Origin: Granulicatella balaenopterae
GTDB lineage: Bacteria; Bacillota; Bacilli; Lactobacillales; Aerococcaceae
Assembly (NCBI RefSeq): GCF_900111135.1
Contig: NZ_FOGF01000008.1
Coordinates: 1 to 63,136 of the forward strand
Length of the DNA: 63,136 nucleotides
Direction: 5' to 3'
Shown piece after piece: positions 61,001-63,136 of this stretch (position 1 is its first letter; every line of letters starts with the position of its first letter). Below the pieces are notes generated by a model. It was not told the DNA's origin. It was given only the letters and a program-made list of their open reading frames with translations, and did no database searches. The position numbers and the translations under genes are program-made.

Positions 61001-61568
61001 GATAGCCATCATATGGACGTAAATTAATTGTTTTAGTAATCACTACATTACCATCAGCGTCTTTAGCTTGTAATGTATACTCACCAATCCAGTGACGATA
61101 TGTACGACGGATATTACCATATGCTGCACGTTGGCTTAAATCTTCACCAAATAATGAGTCAACATTAATTGTAACAGTTGATTCATTTTCATCGCCAGTA
61201 GTTTCTACAGTAATCCATTGACCACCTGTAAAACCTCCACCTTTTTTTAATAACCATTTTTGCCAATCTGCTAATGGTTTTTCTTCTTTTACTTCACCTT
61301 CAATAGTTTTACCAGATAAAGTCCAATTTAAATTAGCAGCAGTCTTAGCGTCTAATTTGATAGTTTCCGTTGTTTCATTAGCTAAAGTCATATAATCTGT
61401 GACTGGCGCCAATTGAAAGACGCCTTGGTTAGCCTCAATAACAGTTGCCACTGTTGGTTGAGCTACTGCTTCCTCTGCTGAAATGATTGGAGCATTCATT
61501 GCTGCAATTGATAATAAACACGATGCTGACAGCGTTAAAAATGCTTGCTTTTTGATAGTCTTGTTCAT
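58092..61568 (-). CDS. Secreted M14 zinc carboxypeptidase with C-terminal wall-binding-like repeats
   Basis: The 1158-residue protein has a signal peptide (about 1-31, ending PIISA) and a beta-rich N-terminal region (32-190). An M14 peptidase domain (about 195-500) follows. Zinc ligands are H276 and E279 in HADE and H397 in DVHGF; the general acid/base is probably E479 in HTMEIP. NPDGDYENFR and GMDPNRD match the M14 substrate block. A large region without a recognised motif (500-960) comes next, then Trp/Tyr/Gly-rich repeats of 38 residues (GWYYDKGDWYYIHEDG) to the C terminus. The repeats resemble choline- or glucan-binding modules, so wall or glycan attachment is likely. There is no LPxTG. 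It could trim peptidoglycan or host peptides; the substrate is not known. RBS GGGGGG. Confidence 0.88.
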   Translation of the reverse strand: MNKTIKKQAFLTLSASCLLSIAAMNAPIISAEEAVAQPTVATVIEANQGVFQLAPVTDYMTLANETTETIKLDAKTAANLNWTLSGKTIEGEVKEEKPLADWQKWLLKKGGGFTGGQWITVETTGDENESTVTINVDSLFGEDLSQRAAYGNIRRTYRHWIGEYTLQAKDADGNVVITKTINLRPYDGYRTAEERKKEVYNYAENATDRLVKIEKIGTTLRGRDIPMGIVAKDQASIDGYLNGTGKDMLATPDDLLKLLQEDKLDYKLPIYIHNTHADEQPAPDVVTEAFKQIATKDTITFETYVSGGERYYDEDGNPQIEELGATRTVTLNVKDLLDRFIFVFTFLENPDGDYENFRTLVNGMDPNRDACYQVNPEPRATIAQINKWNPISIVDVHGFVSEYLIEPSTPPHDPNFEYDIFADSSVDHARHLGRAGLHASKYEGFMIPKHYWGDGWDDAFAGYTGVYGLYHGILAHTMEIPQGNEESFKAGVNALFGSIDYLNTNRKLVFENRLKYYSRGVNKVESQDAENQLVGPKGEVVGRPNKVDGQFFPDYYVISMTPSKKYDVEQSYAMIEYFARNGVELKQLTEDVDGFKKGDLVVDMAQAKRGYANYCLYDGADESAWKAMYAEVVMDMPEMRGFESTPIYKDKAKELDGKLGEVSHTDAPQAAIEEGEYYQVANNSIYVIKEVNDLLKQGETIYFTENGFAMSADTLNKLKANVSVVAEPLTDYSSLTDARIANDIKVYVNKQNAWWAGAELPTSTYMALEQVGFTVVDDPEAADIIALEDHRYDEKMFGNKPVIVLGGTAMANLEDLGILDGFDAEATGYSHEGLMHVTIDTDNVYSNGYTADDLLYSASGSWINATPEGFNEVVKVNDKDYFQTGWWPGNEVLANKTMAIEGTFKDFPLFVYAGDPTHRMHSQYFYRWVTNAIYNGTLQKAVAPEKPIVKQGWDGDYYYQDGEKVTSQWIHDDNYKGDYYLKADGKYARDEWVSGYFLTQYGKMATDGWYYDKGDWYYIHEDGTYAHDEWVDGYFLTQYGQMAKGGWYYDKGDWYYIHEDGTYAHDEWVDGYFLTQYGQMATDGWYYDNGHWYYIHKDGTYAHDEWVGKYYLKQWGDMASNEWVYDGKGWCFIKEDGRYARKQYVNGYYVGSNGYWKK
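58252..58593 (-). repeat. Three 114-bp repeats coding the binding modules
   Basis: Near-identical 114-bp units start at about 58252, 58366 and 58480 on the plus strand and encode 38-residue modules. More diverged units flank them on both sides. The high DNA identity points to recent duplication. Confidence 0.85.
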
Positions 61569-61652
61569 TTTTGTCCCCCCGTTTTGTGTTATTGATTATT
61601 CAAGAAATATTTCTAAAATTGTCGGTGTTTCTAAAGCTTTAAATACATTTAT

Positions 61653-61689
61653 ATAATAACCCTATTACCATTTTTTGTAAACGCTTTAT
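61653..61689 (-). promoter_or_regulatory. M14 gene promoter overlapped by a cre-like site
   Basis: On the minus strand, -35 TTTACA (61676-61681), 17 bases and -10 TATTAT (61653-61658). The plus strand TGTAAACGCTTTAT (61676-61689) is one position from the CcpA cre consensus core and covers the -35. The leader is about 80 bases. Confidence 0.65.
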
Positions 61690-61760
61690 AAATATTTTAT
61701 CATATAATTTTCATTTTTTTAGGAGATTTTTAAGATATTTTAATCGAATTCTTACAAAAC

Positions 61761-61795
61761 AAAAAAACTAAAGGTTTTCCACCTTTAGTTTTTTT
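61761..61795. terminator. Bidirectional terminator between the M14 gene and the small hypothetical gene
   Basis: AACTAAAGGT pairs perfectly with ACCTTTAGTT around TTTCC, with seven A before and seven T after. It ends the small gene on the minus strand. Confidence 0.9.
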
Positions 61796-61809
61796 GTCAT
61801 TTTACCAAT

Positions 61810-62013
61810 TTATGATTCAAGCCATTCTTTTTTTATATTATTTTTAATTTTTTTCTCATCTTCTAATTCTGATGTTAATTTAGGCATCATAATAAAACAA
61901 TCCCCAATATTATCTAATTCATAATCTTCTAATTCAGCTTGTTTTTTTATATCTTTAGGAACTTCTACTTTTTCACGTTTAAATAAATCTTCTTTTTTTA
62001 CACGAATTGCCAT
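61810..62013 (-). CDS. Small hypothetical protein (67 residues)
   Basis: The gene has a full expression unit: promoter, RBS GGGGG 7 bases before ATG, and a terminator. The product is highly charged, beginning MAIRVKKEDLFKREKVEV and ending with Lys/Glu-rich stretches. It has one Cys (GDCFIMMP) and no membrane segment or signal. The VEVPKDIKK and GDCFIMMPKL pieces give a vague look of AbrB/MazE-type antitoxins, but no toxin gene is adjacent, so I do not assign it. It lies next to the IS element. Confidence 0.7.
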   Translation of the reverse strand: MAIRVKKEDLFKREKVEVPKDIKKQAELEDYELDNIGDCFIMMPKLTSELEDEKKIKNNIKKEWLES

Positions 62014-62042
62014 CTCAAATCCCCCTTATAATTGTTAATTTA

Positions 62043-62071
62043 ATGATACTCCATCTACTAGCGATAGACAA
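62043..62071 (-). promoter_or_regulatory. Promoter of the 67-residue gene
   Basis: On the minus strand, -35 TTGTCT (62066-62071), a 17-base spacer and -10 TATCAT (62043-62048). The rest of 62072-62212 is AT-rich with two small palindromes and no gene. Confidence 0.65.
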
Positions 62072-62212
62072 CCAAGAAATTACATACCTCCCTTTATTTT
62101 TTCTTTTATTTTTGACTAAAAAACAGATTAACGAAAAATTTTTCAAAAGGGCATTTGCCTCAAAAGAATCATATGATTTTTCTTATTATATAGTCTTGTT
62201 TATTTATGTTTA

Positions 62213-62380
62213 GTGAACTACACACTAAGCTAAAGCTTAGGTGCTTCTTGTTTCGTCCTCTCCTGCGTTTCCTAATCTAATTGATTATTCCTCCGTCTTA
62301 CAAAAAGTCCACAAGCGTATAAGTTTGGGTAGTTCCTACCCTACTATACTCTATTTTTTATTATGCACTCATGAGGATTC
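62213..62380 (-). ncRNA. Predicted omega RNA (reRNA) at the tnpB 3' end
   Basis: TnpB guides are transcribed from the 3' part of tnpB through the right end, with the guide taken from the flank. The 150 bases after the tnpB stop are conserved-looking and end in a hairpin at 62221-62243. The guide would be the minus-strand sequence starting TAAACATAAATAAACAAG just below 62213. The 5' boundary is a guess. Confidence 0.5.
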
Positions 62381-63136
62381 TAAGTCCTTCGTTTTTTATA
62401 TTCAGTGCAGCGTTTATATCTCTATCTAACTCAAGACCACATTCACAACAATATGTTCTATCAGTTAGGTTGAGATGTTTTCTATTGCCACAATGGCTAC
62501 AAATTTGACTCGATGGATACCATTTATCTACTTTTACTAAGTATTTACCTCTATCCAATAATTTATACTCAAGCATCGTTTGGAATAGTCCGTATCCATT
62601 GTCTAATGTTGCTTTCCCATTACCGAACCCTTTATTTGACATAGCTTTCATATTAAGTGATTCTATACACACGACTTCATACAAGTTGGCTATCCTTGTT
62701 GATTCTTTATGTAAGAAATCTAGTCTTTGGTTCGATATATGTCTATGTAATTTCGCTACTTTTTTTCTTGCTTTCTCTCTATTATTTGACCCTTTCTCTT
62801 TTTTTGATAATTGTCTTTGCAACTTAGCTAATCTTTCATGTGATTTTCTATAATATTTAGGACTTCCACACATATTTCCTTCGCTATCTGCGTATAATCC
62901 ATCTGATTTGTAATCAAGTCCTATTATTTTATCTGTGATTTCTACTTTACTTACTTCTTCAGCATATTCAAATAACACACTGACATAATATTTATTGTCT
63001 TTTTCTTGGCTGATAGTTGCTGATTTTAGTATCCAATTTTCATTTGGTTTTCTATGTATTTTAGCTTTTACTTCTTTTAATTTAGGTAATTTTATACTTT
63101 TATCATTTAGGGTAATGGAGCCTTTCTGGTTATTTG
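62361..63136 (-). CDS. tnpB: RNA-guided endonuclease TnpB (5' truncated by the window edge)
   Basis: The frame stays open to the right edge, giving at least 258 residues; the true start is outside. The RuvC acidic residues are D in IIGLDYKSDG, E in VCIESLNMK and D in ELDRDINAALN. The zinc ribbon is CSHCG ... CCECG, and the KWYPSSQICS motif is typical. All catalytic residues are present, so the nuclease may be active. TnpB cleaves the empty donor site under omega RNA guidance and so helps the element persist. Confidence 0.93.
   Translation of the reverse strand, partial: NNQKGSITLNDKSIKLPKLKEVKAKIHRKPNENWILKSATISQEKDNKYYVSVLFEYAEEVSKVEITDKIIGLDYKSDGLYADSEGNMCGSPKYYRKSHERLAKLQRQLSKKEKGSNNREKARKKVAKLHRHISNQRLDFLHKESTRIANLYEVVCIESLNMKAMSNKGFGNGKATLDNGYGLFQTMLEYKLLDRGKYLVKVDKWYPSSQICSHCGNRKHLNLTDRTYCCECGLELDRDINAALNIKNEGLRILMSA

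Larger units (their letters stand above)
62213..63136 (-). mobile_element. IS200/IS605-type element, right part (partial)
   Basis: The element contains tnpB and a right end with the subterminal hairpin CTAAGC-TAAA-GCTTAG (62225-62240), extended by CAC/GTG, and a terminal GTTCAC on the minus strand (62213-62218). Such imperfect hairpins, rather than terminal inverted repeats, mark IS200/IS605 ends. The left end and any tnpA lie beyond the right edge of the window. Confidence 0.75.

Noticed and set aside
62007-62429. Plus-strand ORFs next to the IS right end
   Set aside because: They run across the promoter of the 67-residue gene and the IS hairpin, and have no RBS or family signal.

Overview
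The window reads as a low-GC Gram-positive chromosome from the order Lactobacillales, most like the Enterococcaceae (Enterococcus, Vagococcus or Catellicoccus type). Pointers are the S10-spc-alpha ribosomal order, a streptococcal/enterococcal type water-forming NADH oxidase, an L-lactate dehydrogenase, an EfaCBA-type manganese transporter, a DivIC/RqcP/YabM/Mfd/Pth block and a Tmk/DarA/HolB/RicT/YabA block. Species cannot be fixed from the sequence alone. Almost all genes lie on the minus strand; only four run on the plus strand (DUF1846 protein, pentapeptide-repeat protein, FAD oxidoreductase, mscL). No rRNA, tRNA, CRISPR array or prophage was seen.

Layout. 1-185: the 5' end of a group IIC intron, leaving the left edge and placed directly after a transcription terminator. 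188-1744: a zinc-starvation operon (zinc-free S14, a 38-residue basic peptide and a His-rich zinc-binding lipoprotein) behind a promoter with a Zur-like operator. 1785-6656: nox, truA and the energy-coupling module ecfA1-ecfA2-ecfT. 6657-6893: a structured gap. 6894-21072: the ribosomal super-operon from rpsJ to rplQ, with secY, adk, infA and rpoA inside and a folded leader upstream of rpsJ. 21375-23312: map-galE. 23414-25015: DUF1846 protein. 25061-27974: Fur-box controlled feoA-feoB with a FeoB-associated Cys-rich peptide. 28110-36649: an unrecognised membrane protein, hslO, ftsH, hpt, tilS, an S1-domain protein, divIC and rqcP. 36672-42592: a flippase, mfd and pth. 42715-43864: a secreted or membrane-tethered protein made mostly of PE[IV]V[x] pentads. 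43930-47854: ldh and the manganese transporter with two operators. 48062-52545: prs, glmU, a FAD oxidoreductase and mscL. 52553-57832: translation and replication housekeeping genes. 58027-61689: a secreted M14 carboxypeptidase with cell-wall-binding-like repeats behind a cre-like site. 61761-62071: a small hypothetical gene. 62213-63136: the 3' part of an IS200/IS605-type tnpB element, leaving the right edge.

How the genes work together. Most of the window makes ribosomes (S10-spc-alpha), matures and recycles translation factors (map, tilS, pth, rqcP, rsmI, trmN6), moves proteins (secY, ftsH) and maintains DNA (mfd, tmk, holB, yabA). Metal homeostasis recurs: zinc (Zur-like site), iron (Fur box) and manganese (DtxR-family operators) each have a locus with a visible operator. 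The fermentative genes nox and ldh both consume NADH. The accessory parts are the two mobile elements at the edges, the pentad-repeat protein and the secreted peptidase. Both ends falling inside mobile elements suggests the window may be a draft-assembly contig broken at repeats.
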